From: Neelides folsomi
Taxonomy: Eukaryota > Arthropoda > Collembola > Neelipleona > Neelidae
NCBI GenBank assembly: GCA_034687125.1
Contig: JAQGBZ010000134.1
Span: 93,413 to 157,412, forward strand
Reading direction: 5' to 3'
DNA length: 64,000 bases
A model generated the notes under the pieces. That model was not told where the DNA came from. It was given only the letters and a program-made list of their open reading frames with translations, and did no database searches. Made by a program: the position numbers and the translations under genes. Positions 26,801 to 42,428 of the stretch are shown one piece after another. Each line of letters begins with the position of its first letter. The first letter of the stretch is position 1.

Positions 26801-29800
26801 TTTTATAACAAATATGAACTCGATTTAAAATGAATAATTTTTAAAACAGCAATTATAATTAATCCCCTAACGCTATAATAAATTAAAGTCGAAAAGTAAA
26901 ATAGTAATCTATAATAATATAAGTAATATTAATTACTCAGATTTTTAATTTTACTTCATAGTTGAACAAAGAAATTATTTTCACTTAATGCTATTGTTAG
27001 TTAAGAAGGTTGTCATTCTCACCTTTGCGGTATATTGTTATTCTGAACCAAGATCGCGAATGCAAACAATGTTATATTCATGTACATAGGTAATACAGTT
27101 TATTATATGGGACTTTCCGTCTTGTTTAGTGATATGCATATACCAATGTATGGTACATACTTATGTAGGTATGTACAAGTGTATCTTATCCAGAATACAG
27201 TATAAGGGCAAAAAGTGAAACCAAAGAAAATAAACGATGGATAAAGAGCAAAGTTAAAAAGCTGGAACGAGAAATGTGCCCTCACAAATAACGATGGATG
27301 TTCTTTGGAATCTACATGGAAGGAAAAAGAGTTTAAGGAGAGGAAGCGAGTGAAAAGCATTTCCTTGTCCATGATTGATTCGAATAGAAAAGAAGAATTC
27401 GAAAGAATATCGAGTCTCACTCCCACCACAAGTCGGGATAACTAAGGAGAGGAAGAATGGAGATCAAGAACCAGGTTGGCCAAAAATAGGAATTTTCGGC
27501 ATGTGGATCCCGATTGTGGTCGAGACTCTCTTCCAGCTGGAATTCATATTATGAGAACATGATGGAGGAAAATTGAGTATATCCCTGAGGACTTGGTTGT
27601 TTTGCTCAGAATACTTTTTTCCCATTTCCTCACATTCATTCCCAAGTGTAAATAAAACACTCGTTGCACAAATAGGAAATTGAAAATTGTTAAAGGAGAG
27701 AAATGTCTTGGTTAATACCTTTTCCTATCATTTAATTAATTGAAAAAAAAGATCTCACCATTTGAATACATTGAAGCTGCAAGTTCCCTGGTAGCGAGTT
27801 GATCGGCATTCGGAGACATTTTGAGATTCTTTGTTTGCACTTTCTATTTATTCAAAATATAAGAGTGAATAGAAAGAAGGCTTTATAAAGCGTTTATTTG
27901 CATTGATAAAAAGGTATTGAAAACAATTTTTGACAATTCAATTGAAGTTAGTGGTATTGTTAAAATATAAATAAATTGTTATAAACAACTTTTAGCTTTA
28001 TTGCGAATATCCGAACAACTTTTAAACATTGAACTTAGGAACTCTGCTATGGTGGGTCCTGACTTTCTAAATTCTAAAGATTAAAGAATATTTTTTCATC
28101 ATGTAATTGTTGTAATTGATTTTCTTTTGCCCTAAATAAGCTTTCATATTTATTATCCATTACTCTTTGTTTGGTGGTTATTGATATGATATAGGTACCT
28201 CTCATTGTCAGTCGGTTTAAATAATATTTATGAAGGATTATTGATTTCACATAAATGGCTCATTTAAAGAAAACCAATTAAACCCAATTATTTAAACAAT
28301 TATATAATAAAAATAAATAAATTTATACCTGATAATGTGATAATGAGTTTGTTCAGCTTGTATTGTAAATATAAGGAAGCTTGTTTCTTTGCACAATTAA
28401 GAAATAATGAACCGAGCAATTGTTTCGTTTTAGAAAGGAAGATTAAAGCGATAATTGATATTTGGCCTCTTATTCAACTCGACTGGATAATTGATAAAGA
28501 ATTGGATGATTAACGAGAGTTGTGGAAGATTTGGAGTCGTTGTTACTAATGAGAGCTTATCTCATAGATCCTCATGATTATTTTCCAAACGAACGTATCA
28601 AGTAAAAGGAATGATCTATAGTACATACTTCATTATACTGAATCTGTTTATATGTCTAATATAAAGAAGGAGAGATGTCTTGAATTAAATTTGCGGGTAT
28701 AACGAATGTATAGCATGTGCTTTCTCTTCAAGAACTTCTGCAAGATCTTCGGGATCAAGACTGACTCCCCTGACTGAGAAATGAGCCAGAGAGGAGGAGA
28801 CAGAAGATTCCTTTCATTGGACCACTTCTCTTTGTTAAACTAATCGCTTCTTCCTCCCAACCTCAACTTCTGGGTCTCAAATCAGTAATGACATGAACCA
28901 GATTCCCAAGCAATTGAAATGATATCCAAGTAGAACAACCGTCCCGAGACAGCAACCTCACTGCATTACCAAATCCTTTTGATGAACCGAATTTGAATAT
29001 CAAATGTCTTTTGAAAATGCACCATACGTACTTTTACGTATACTACTATTACATAATATACTCTAGGTATGCATCTACAGATACCTTAAAAATACATTTA
29101 TAAATTCTAGATATTCCATGTCTCTGTATACCTAGGTGTATTGTGCCGAATGCTGTACATTTTCATATATGTAAATATTAAATACCTATGTATATTATCT
29201 ATTTTGATACAAGATTATCTGTTTTTATTACAATACTTACATTTAGAATAAATATTTAAATGTATGCCAATTAACATCGCTATTAAATAAAATATGTATA
29301 AGTACAATCTTTCTAATAATTAATTCATATAACATTAGGTAAATGTAACAGAATAGATTTTATAATTACCTACTTCCATTATATTCCTTAATGTAATAAA
29401 ATATTTAGTAACAAACTAAAGCTATAATGAGTATGTATTATACTAAACGGTTCACAATTAATTTGCTCCCTGTCCATTTTTCTACTACATACGATATAGG
29501 TAGATATCGTCTATTTATGTACATAAGTACTTACCTATCCGGATGTGTAGGTATGTGCATCTTTGGTATATATATAATACTCTACATGAGTATACTATTA
29601 ATTGAATGACGATGACCAATGTACATGTAAATTATGCACCAAATAATGAATTAAAAACTACATAACCAAGTTTTAATTTGAACAATAAAAACGGAGCTGA
29701 TAATCCAAAAGACATTAATTATTACTCTTTCTGTGCACTTCACTATGCACTAATAAGAATTAAAAGAGCCATTAAGATCATATTCCAACTTCAAGAAACT

Positions 29801-31682
29801 CTCATTATTTTGGAAGCTTTAAGCTTCTGTCAGGTTAAATTACAAATAGCATCAATTTCGCTGTGTATCAATTTATGTTTTATTAGAACATGAATACGAA
29901 TAGATAATACGTATGCTATGTAATTACTTAGATATTAGGTATTATATTTACAAATGAACTTTTAATGATTGTAATTCCTTTAGTATTGGCAAAAATCTCA
30001 AAATATAACCAATTAAACATTGTTGTTATTATAATTGTATATCAAGTTATATTATACATATTTTCCCAATTTCAATGGGCATAATTCAATTAGGCATCAT
30101 TTCTTAATTTTTAAAGAGGGAAATACAAAAGGTGATAACAAGATATTTGAAATAAAAAATTCCAAATTTATTCAAAAAGTAAATATTGTGCTCAATTACA
30201 TATTTACAAGTAATATACATTTTCATGATAATGAAAATAACGACAATGAATACAATACTTTAATGTAAGTAATGTAGAATATCATACTTGTATGGTAATT
30301 AGTTCAATTGAGGTTATTCTGTTCAGTTCTTTGTTGGAAAATAAAACAGAAGCATACCATATTTGTTCATACTTTTTTATTTTCTAAAACTAGGACATTA
30401 ATATTTACATTAGCACATTGCATTAAGATATGTGTGGTATTTTGATGTACCAAATATAGGCATATTAGAGTATGTGATCGTTATATATAAAATTTGTAAA
30501 ATGTAAATACCTCGTAGATACGTATATTATTAAAGTAATCTTTTCTTATGTAAGTACCATAGGTTTATTTGTAGGGAATTTAGAGCTTTATCTTCGTTGA
30601 AAGAAGTTGAGTAGGCAGAACTGTGAATGATAATGCCAAATGTCAATGCTCGTTGTCCTAATTGTTATTCATGCAGTCATTTCAAATATTAACTTCGTAA
30701 ATTATTTACTTTACATTTATATGAATCAAATAAGAAATAGTAAAAATAACACAATGAAGGATAAGGGCAATAATCAACTTCCGTGTGAACATTGTTAGCA
30801 CATACATAATTGAACCAACACAATTATATTTACATATTATGTACCAATATTTATTATATAAAATAACATTAAATAACTTTCATGTAAGTAAAGTTAAAAA
30901 GTGGAAGTGAACGTAATACTGTAATCTGTAATAATTGATGAGTGGTGATGAGATATAGAAAACTCATCTCGTGCCGCATGATATATACTCTTGAATGTTG
31001 AACATTGACCACGACTAGGGGTTCTTTAATTTACTATCGTTGCATTGGAGAGAGGGAAGCTGCTCTTTTATATTGATATGTATTATGTCATTCAACCTCG
31101 ACTTTGGGGCTTTGAATTCAAGACGAAGGATCTTCAATTTCCTCGTGTGAGGAAAAAGGCTGGGTGATACATAGGGCTTTATAAAATCGCCTCTGGTTGT
31201 ATAAGAGCAATTTACCTGAGGTCGGAAGGGGAGGAAGGACCTTTTTAGTGTTAGACCATCTCATACAAGTTGCAGAGGTTGGGGCGATTCCCACACATCT
31301 TGCCGTCTCACATAAGAGCAGTGTGGTGGAAGTGGGGGAAGCAGCTGACTCTGCCTCTATGTGATCATATAACATTCTGAGAAGAGAGGAGGAAGTGCCA
31401 GTCTCGTAAATACAACTCACTGACTCATCCAGTTCAAATCCAAATTCATTTTTACATCTTTTCTCTCATTCCAATTCCAGGCTTCGCCTCGCCATAAACC
31501 AAGTGTGAAGTGTAAGTTTTGGGAAGATATTTCTCTCCTGCATACTCTATTGCGTAGAACCCATTCCTTAATTGTGAAGTGACCTTAACAAAGACCGTTT
31601 CTCTGAGGTGTAGTCTGCGTAGAGAATAATTTTCAAGGTTTTTTCTTTCTTACGCGCAATTTGTCTCGTTAAATCCAAAGAA
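23871..31682. other. Long AT-rich intergenic region
   Basis: It separates the 5' ends of the stomatin gene (-) and LIPE (+), so both promoters should lie inside. No exon, RNA gene or full transposon is recognised. It contains short perfect inverted repeats (24504-24528 and 24959-25023), and several blocks of a TAC/GTA-rich simple motif (27151-27177, 29519-29558). About 30950-31680 is GC-richer and probably holds the LIPE promoter and 5' untranslated sequence. Confidence 0.65.
24504..24528. repeat. Perfect short palindrome with 3-nt loop
   Basis: Two 11-bp arms, ATCAAGCATTA and TAATGCTTGAT, are exact reverse complements separated by GCA. It is isolated in intergenic DNA about 640 bp upstream of the stomatin start codon. 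It could be a chance hairpin or a binding site; no function is evident. Confidence 0.5.
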
Positions 31683-34600
31683 ATGACACAGGTCATTGTT
31701 CAGAATATGAATCTGCAGAATAACTACATGCTTGGAGACGACGATGAATTTCATCGTTGTCCAAACGCCGATTTTTCGGCTTGTGAATTCTGCAAACTAC
31801 TCCACACGTTTACGATCCTCGTAAGATGTTTTAAATCAAGGTAAATTTTTATTTGCATAATTCCGTATTTTATATTATTTGCATCTATCATTAAGGACGT
31901 ATGCAGGATCAATTTTTAAATTAAGAGGAAACACAATTGAACCATTATCAATAGGATATTTTAAAAGAATTAGTCATTAGCTATAATTCATTATAATTTT
32001 TCAGTTCATTTAACTTTTTAACAAAAAAATAATGAAATATTGAGCAAATACAAATTCTTCGTTTGTAAATACTTTACGTAATTAATGTTTACATTTTATA
32101 TCTAATGATTAAACGAAGATTAATAAAGAAAACGTGAGATCTTGACCTCTGATGTTAATAGGTTATCTATTTATTATAAGAATTATAACATCATACTTGA
32201 AATAGTAAATTTCTACTACATGTTATTCATTCAAGTTCATAGGAGAACTTTTTTTATATACCAATTTCCTATATGGTATAATGGGTAGATATTGGAGTAC
32301 CTAAGTACATACCTAAGTAATTAAAGCTCGTAATTATTGTAATCAACATACAGTATATTACTTACATACTAAATACATAAAACGAGTACATTCTTTATTT
32401 AGATATGAAAGCTCAGACTACTTTGAAAATGTACATTATGTGTAGTGGTGGAATTTAATTATTTTACGACGGATTAAAATTAGTAAGAATATTAGATATT
32501 TAACTTCATCTTTGCTATCTCTAATACTAGAGTAGTTAAATGTACATAATATTCATATTCATGGTTAACAAGAATTTATTGTGCATATTATGACGCATAT
32601 ACTAACATTAAAGGTATTATAAATTATAATTCATAAAGGAAAAATACCAAATACCTAGAAGTGACCGCATACATACAATTGATTATACTCGTACTTGGTA
32701 TATTACTAACATGTAGGAGTAAAAAACAACGATGATATTTAGAATGAAGTGACCCAAGAGCCATGGCCTACTTACGTCTTCGGCCTTTACATGAATTTTA
32801 AAGAATGGTTGAGCCATTTCTGTACTATCTTTCATTCAAAAATAAATATGATTTTAAAATAACGACGCAGATAAATATCATTGTTGTGGAAGAACCAACA
32901 GGGAAATTTCTACATGACAAATAAAAATTCAATTGATTGACACACCTGTTAAAAGTTTGCTTACCCATCCTAATAATTTGTTTAATTCCAAATTCCATTA
33001 CTGATTAAGAGTTTAAAAATGAATAACATTTGATATCCCAATTGAATGTATAAAGTTTAAAGATAAAAAACTTTATACTAAACTTTATAGATGCATACTA
33101 TCAGTTTAATGGCTGATACGTAATAATGAAGTAAAGCACATGTTTATTTAATACCTATTTTTGCAAAAATTGCAAAATTAAGACAAATGTAAATAAGATG
33201 AATCATTTCTCTTTCAGGGAGGAACTCGAACTGGTAAAAATTATCGAAGAATGCTTTAAATCTGTAAATGAATTGAGAAGGCTCGTGGACCGGTTAACTC
33301 CTCATCTGAGTCGCTACGACTTTGATGAGTCTGTACCTGGAAATGGATACCGTACGAATGTCTACGTTGTAAGAAGCGCTGTTACTAAATGCTTGTATCT
33401 TGCAAGTGAAATTAATGATAAAAACAGGATCTTCAGTCCAACCACCCATGTTGAGATGTTCCAGTAAGTGATGCAGCATGTGCTCAATATTTGTTTTTTT
33501 AAACAGGATTAATTTCAGTATAAATTGAAGTTAAATAGCTTACTACATAAGATATGTTATATCTACTTAAGATTATAGTTATAGTACTTGACTGTGAGTA
33601 CAATACAATACATACTTTAAGTTAAATCTTATTTATTTCAATTAAAATCATATATACTGACCCTAATATTTTTAATATATTATAGCAAACAATAAAGTTA
33701 CATAATTATTATTATAAATTATTATAAGTAAAAATAGTATTATATTGTAGAGTATAATAAATTTTCTTGTACTCGTACGCGTATTATAATGGTAAAATTA
33801 GCTGATTTATTTATTATATGAGATTATGCATCTCAAAACATCTTATTAATAGATTTATTTACCATTATAACAGGAAATTGGTCGACTGGATGAGAATATT
33901 CAGAATAATGTTGGTCGTCTTAACATGTCTGAACGATTTTGTATCCGCATCCAAATCAGACTCTCTTTTTACTTCATCAAAGGAAGCATTAGACAAGCTA
34001 ATTTCTATGTCAAAGGAAAGGGAGAATGTTGTTGGATTTCATGGTCGACTTCTTGGCTTTCAGGTACACTTCCTCACATTTGAATGTCAAGTTTCCCCAT
34101 TTTGTCAATGTCAATGAATTTTCAATGATGTAATTCAAATTTAACGATAGACTTGTTATTTAAATTTTTGTAATATCTGTAGTATTGCAAATCGATCAGA
34201 GGACCGCTTAGATTTATTTCAACTTTGATGGCATCCTATTCGGAAATCTACAAAAGCGCAAGCACTATCAAATCTTATATTACGTCTTCGAATGCCTGTA
34301 AGAAAAATTGCTATTCAATTTTGTTTCAACTATGTATGTTTGAAAACCATGAGATAGTTATACGATAGTCTTATATACAGGTAATATGTATATGAGATAT
34401 GTATAGTATATGGTATGGAAGGAGATTGGAACGCGTGATTTTCTTTTATAGTTATCCATTATTGGAGAAATCCATGTGAAAGAGCTGACAGAATTTCAAG
34501 AATTTGCACAGAAGACCCACTTAACTTCTTCAAAGAGTTTTGGCTCATTCAAGAAAGAGGTAGGATTCAATAGTTTGTAATAAACTCGTATAATATAAAG

Positions 34601-36475
34601 TATAAAAGATTTTCATAAGCATTGGAGTAAAAAGTGAATGCTAAAAAATTGAATGCCAAAAGTGATGTGATGAATGCAAAAATTCAAAACTTTTCTAAAT
34701 TTTTTAATAGGATTCGTGAAAATATTTTCAAATTGCTTGGGGGAGTCTGTGGAGTCAAACCTAGAAATCTCAGTTCCTCCCACAAAGTTACGAGTTGAGA
34801 CGGTCCATAAGAAAAAGTTGACCATTCTTCCGCCAAATCAGTACATTGGGATCAAGCCAATAATGCTTCGACTTATTTCTCACAAAATGCGGGCTGGGTC
34901 CGTTTGTAGTGGAAACAACTCGACAGCCGAATTGTCACGAACTCTTGTGGTAACTTCCTTCGAGTCCTCATACAACTCTTTGACTTCTTTGTAATCTGAG
35001 CTTTCTGATATAGCAAAAATAATAATACCATTTCTATTTCTTATATTACAATTCTATTTCTTCTATTAGATCCATTGCCACGGCGGGGGTTTCGTGGCCC
35101 AAAGCTCCAATTCTCATCTCATTTACCTGAAGGCGTGGGCCAAAGGAGTCGGAGCCCCGATCGTCTCTGTTGATTACTCTCTAGCTCCGGAAGCTCCCTA
35201 TCCTCGGGCTCTCCATGAAACCTTCTACGCTTATCTCTGGGCATTGGAGAACGCTCACTTACTTGGGAGCACAGCCGAGAGAGTCATTTTCGCTGGTGAG
35301 AAAAAAAGACGTTTGGTTTAATCTCACTTGGGGATTTGGTAATAAAATTGTGGTTTGTAAAGGTGACTCGGCCGGTGGTTTAATGTTGACTGGAGTGACG
35401 ATCCTTTGTGCTGAACTCGGGCTTCGAATTCCCGACGGCCTCTTCATTGTGTATGCTCCGGTTTTGATAGAATCGGCCGTTTCCCCAGCAAGGGTTTTGA
35501 GCCTAGCTGATCCGTTGATACCTTACCCTGCTCTCGCTGCCTGCTTAGGAGGTATTTGTATAATTTAAAATATGAAGAGGCATAAGTATTTACTATATGG
35601 AAAATCTGATGTGACAAGCAATAAAATTGGATGAAAATTATGTTGGTATAATATTATTTTATATCTGATATCTGCAGCATATTTGGGAAAAACTTTTGAT
35701 CCTTCACTCGCGGACCTCCCAGGCTCTCTTGTCGAAGGAGATTGGGAACCTGAGGAAAACTACAAAGAAACCTGCAGCAGGAAATTCACGACGCTCATCC
35801 TCGACGAACTCACAGGCGTGAACATCCCGCGAAATGAATATCATCTATCACCACTTATCGCACCCGATTCTTTGATTCGCAAATTTCCTCCTACTTCCAT
35901 TGTTGTAAGTTTGGCAAACCAATATCCATAAAGATGCCATTTCGTATATCCTCAATGTGATCTTTGCCGAAAGTGTGAATGTATAATACATTAAGAAACC
36001 TTTTTTCAGACGACCGTCTTTGATCCCTGTCTCGACGACTGTGTGGAATTCGGAAAGCGACTCAGAGACAACGGAATCCCTGTCACTTTAGATATTCTTA
36101 ACTCGCTTCCACATGGTTTCCTCAATTTTGGAAAGGTATAGCCGGATAACTCTGATTGCCCAATTATTATATACCTACACAATTTTTTCATCCTTTATTT
36201 GCTTACTTTAATGATAGAAATATGATATAAGATATTTGACCTATATTACGAAAATGACATAACTGTACACTAATCAAAGATAAGGTATCTTTAACAATGT
36301 ATGAGTCAATGTACATTTAAGTACATTTAGGTATTTTTTATATTTTTTTGACTTTATGTAATATCTAAAACATTGTTTTCTAATATTTACCAATTTTTTT
36401 AATTGACAGATAAGTGAAGAATGCTATAACGGAATTGAGATTTGCTACAGAAGACTTAAAGAATTTATCATCTGA
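31683..36475 (+). CDS. LIPE: Hormone-sensitive lipase
   Basis: Eleven coding exons: 31683-31840, 33218-33463, 33874-34063, 34183-34297, 34452-34559, 34711-34949, 35070-35295, 35363-35551, 35678-35904, 36010-36135 and 36410-36475 (TGA). They total 1890 nt, or 629 residues, and all phases agree. Residues 1-350 are the HSL N-terminal domain ([20 protein letters not shown]). The C-terminal alpha/beta-hydrolase domain has the oxyanion motif [13 protein letters not shown] (about 353-365), [15 protein letters not shown], the nucleophile motif GDSAGG (Ser430), Asp571 in FDPCLDD and His601 in LPHGF. The enzyme hydrolyses stored di- and triacylglycerol and sterol or retinyl esters at lipid droplets. 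The linker between the nucleophile region and SPLIAPDSL is short compared with the long phosphorylation loop of mammalian HSL, so hormone-driven PKA control may differ. The ATG at 31683 is the only start in frame with the first splice and gives no long extension. Confidence 0.95.
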
Positions 36476-38885
36476 AAATGCTTTTCTATTCATCGCTTTA
36501 AGTTTATTGTATTTACAAGATATTTCTTTCTCAGTTTTTCCTTCAATATCATCAGACAAAACAATATTTATACTGAAATATTCAATTTCTTCTCAAGATA
36601 ATACGAATGTCCAAGAAAAGAATGGTAACTACTAAACAGTTTCATATTTCATAGCCCGAGATCGCACAAGCTCTTAACTCAAATTTTCGCATGTAGGTAC
36701 ATAATTACTCATTTTGTAAATATTTTATGTTTTAAGAATTCACAATATAAAATTAATTCATCAAATGTCCGGTACATTTATACCTACAGCTAATATTAAA
36801 AATAAATATTATACTTATGTATTTTGTAATATACAAATACACTTATGTATTTACCTAATTCAACTCAAGTTATTAATGAAGATTTAATCGCTAATGTGGT
36901 AAAAATTAAATTATGCTAAGGGGTAATAATAAAAATGTTTTATTCAATCTAGTATGAAACATTGTAATTGTATCTCTCTCATACAATAATGTATAGTCAA
37001 TAAACAACACCGGTTCGATCAAAGAAAGCTTTCTATAAAATACACAGTTAAAATACAAAATACTTATTGGTAATTCTTTATCCTAAAAGGTACCCTGTAT
37101 TTGTGTTTTTATAAATTGGCAGCGAGCTTACTGTTTTAATATTTTCAAAATAGTAAAATTCTTTATATCAAAAATATATTAACATTTGAAATATAATAGA
37201 AGTCACAATTATTTAATTTATAACTATACTATACACTTTTATTGTTCAGAACGATATGCAAGAATTAAGAAATATTTAAAATTTATTTATTTTAATTGTC
37301 ATTATCTTTTGTAAAATAAAATGATTTTTAATTACAAATGTAATCATCCTAAGAATACTATGAAAAACAAAGTTAATGCCCGATGCTAGTATTTATAATT
37401 ACAATTTATTATTAAGTTTAAATAATAAGAATTATTATATGTAATTACATAATATAAGCTTTTAACGTGCCCGCTATATTCATTTTATCGTTATATTATT
37501 TGTATTTATGATATTATTCCAGTTTCAAAATAAAAATTCCGATTAATCAATTGGTTCATGCTCATTAAATAAATGGATTCTCTATAGGTGTGTAATGTAT
37601 GTAATGTGCAAGATTCATTGTAAGTCCTATCCATTGCATTTCTTTCAAAAATTCTGGCTGGTATGACTAACATTTTTGACAAATTACTTACAAACAAAGG
37701 ATAAATAAAAATGTACGTATTAAGCCTCTTCGTCCCTCTTACATTTTATAATTTTTGCATAGAAGACAAATGAAGATAATAAACATTGAGTTGTCTTGCT
37801 AGAAAAATTTCATGTTCATAAATTAGTGCTCAATTTCATAGGATCAATTGACTAAAAAGCTAAAACTAAAACTGACTTCAGAGTTCCTGAAACAGTGTCC
37901 AATATTAAGTAAGTACCCCAAATAGGCTCATACAAAATTAAAATGTATAATGAATGTGTGAATTCCCATATTGGGAACAATACAACCCATACAGCACATT
38001 GTACACTATGAGGACATGGGTTGATGGAAATTAATAAATGAAACTCTAAACTCTACAACCTATTGTACATACCTAGGTATTTTCAATATCATCCATGATG
38101 TGTAATTTTTGAATATTATTTTGCTACGCACTAACTACGTACATTTGTTTGACTTTGTGGATAAGAGATATATTTTGTCATTCAATGTGGAGGTATGCAC
38201 ATACGTAATAGTAATGTAATGCGTAATATTGTAAATATCCAACAAATATCGTATGTTACATTATGGTTAAAGTATTAGATTCCTTAAAAGAGATTACAAA
38301 TAAGATAACGAATTGTAATTTGCATGGTCGACACAAGCTTGTCAGTCAAACACAAAAAGAAAACTCGCTATTTATTATTGGCTTTTTATCAGCATAAATA
38401 TACGAATTAATATAACCATTAAGTGTAATTATATAATGTAGTAATAAATACTTATAAGTAACAGTAAGTAAATTAAGTGTACAACATACATAATTTATAT
38501 GCAAAAGTATTTATCCACGAATTAATGAAGAGAACTCCCTGGACCAGACGTAGCCTAGCTAAAAAGTATAAAGTATGTGTATTTACTTTGTGGCATATAT
38601 TTACACATTTTTTGTTGTGTATGTCTGCCTGCCGCAATTCAAGGATTTCCCTACTCATACTCTGTTCTAAAAAGATATATAAGTTATATAACGAATCCAT
38701 ACTCCTCACTCCTATACGCAGAAAGTTTTTCTCCCCTCTTTCTCCATCTGCTTCTCTTTAAATAAACAGCGTGTAAAGGTACTCGGATTTTAATTTATTT
38801 ATTCGGTCTATTTTATCTATATTTTATTTTATATTAATACTCAATTAAATAGTAAATAAACATAATTGTAGGAAAATTTAAAGAC
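36476..38885 (+). other. Intergenic spacer between LIPE and CBS
   Basis: Strongly AT-rich DNA of 2.4 kb holding the LIPE 3' untranslated region and the CBS promoter. No exon or repeat family was recognised. The 300 bp before CBS are slightly pyrimidine-rich on the plus strand (38700-38760), which could be a 5' untranslated exon or a chance bias. Confidence 0.6.
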
Positions 38886-41391
<2,506 letters not shown>

Positions 41392-42428
41392 ACTTACAAT
41401 TAAATTGATGTTTCAAACTTTCAAATCTTGCCTTTGAGCAATATCACTACAAATAATGATACCTTAATAAATTGTTAATTGTTAGAGATAAATCATCAAT
41501 TCGATTTCTGTCCGTGGGCTATTGCTTAAATAAAATGCAATCAATCACTGATTAGAAAATTTGGTTCCAATAAGTTATTCTCACCACGATTTTAATTAAA
41601 ATTATTATTTATTGAAATTTCAATCGATTACAGATTGAGTTTCCTTTTAGAATTGTAATAGATTACAAATACGTAATTTAATTTATAAGCTTAAAAAGTT
41701 TTACATTAGTCAGATAATATTACTCTGCATATCTAATAGGTTATGAGATGCGCTAGTAAGTTTCGTTTTCTTAATTCAATCAATTAATTTATTCATTTTA
41801 GGAAAAATTAATTTGATGTGAAATTTTGAATACATACAAATTCGATAAAAGATAGGTATAGAATTATTTTCAATCACAATTTTACAATTTATACAATCTA
41901 TTAGAATTATAAAAAGAACTAATCGTACAGAATTAAGTAATCAATTATATCCCGTGCACACTGATAGCAACTATACAAATAGAATACTATACATCACAAT
42001 AGTCTTAATTCTCTTTACATACTGTACGTAAATATAGTATTTATACAGTGTGGATATTTGGCATCAGTAATATGATGTAAAATAAAAAACAATGTCTAAA
42101 ATGTATACGTATCTGTAGTATAAGTGAGTTATAAATTAAACTTGAACCATATATTAATCTTTAATTAAGAAACCTGAATTTTTGAGCATATCTAAATTAA
42201 AGATTAATATCACAAAAGTCTAATTATTACAATGAATATGAGCAATTTAAATACAGCTAATAGTTTACAAAATTAATGTATACCTAATGATTATAATTAT
42301 TCAGTATGAGGAACGCGAGGTTAAAAACTTAATGAAAATATGTTAAATGGTTGATCGAGTTTAAAAATTAAAAAAGATTAAAAATTACTAATAAAAAGTT
42401 AGGGGTTATTGAATTGAAATTAGAATCG
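41392..42428. other. Convergent intergenic region CBS / HAUS6
   Basis: About 1 kb of AT-rich DNA between the stop codons of CBS (+) and the HAUS6-like gene (-). It must hold both 3' untranslated regions. No exon or repeat is seen apart from an AATAAA for CBS. Confidence 0.65.
41466..41471 (+). terminator. Candidate polyadenylation signal of CBS
   Basis: AATAAA 75 nt after the CBS stop codon. Another copy lies near 41529. Chance occurrence is possible in AT-rich DNA. Confidence 0.4.

Noticed and set aside
27103-27429. 108-residue minus-strand frame rich in Phe and Ser
   Set aside because: It is low-complexity, with no known motif and no supporting splice or start context.
29427-30268. Three short plus-strand frames in AT-rich intergenic DNA
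   Set aside because: Their composition simply reflects AT-rich triplets (Ile, Asn, Lys, Tyr); no motif or conserved pattern is seen.
31118-31420. 100-residue minus-strand frame upstream of LIPE
   Set aside because: It lies in a GC-richer patch where long frames occur by chance; it shows no recognisable domain and overlaps the likely LIPE promoter or leader.
36414-36635. 73-residue plus-strand frame overlapping the last LIPE exon
   Set aside because: It is a different frame of the real last exon, [21 protein letters not shown] then stop; the LIPE frame is supported by splice phase.
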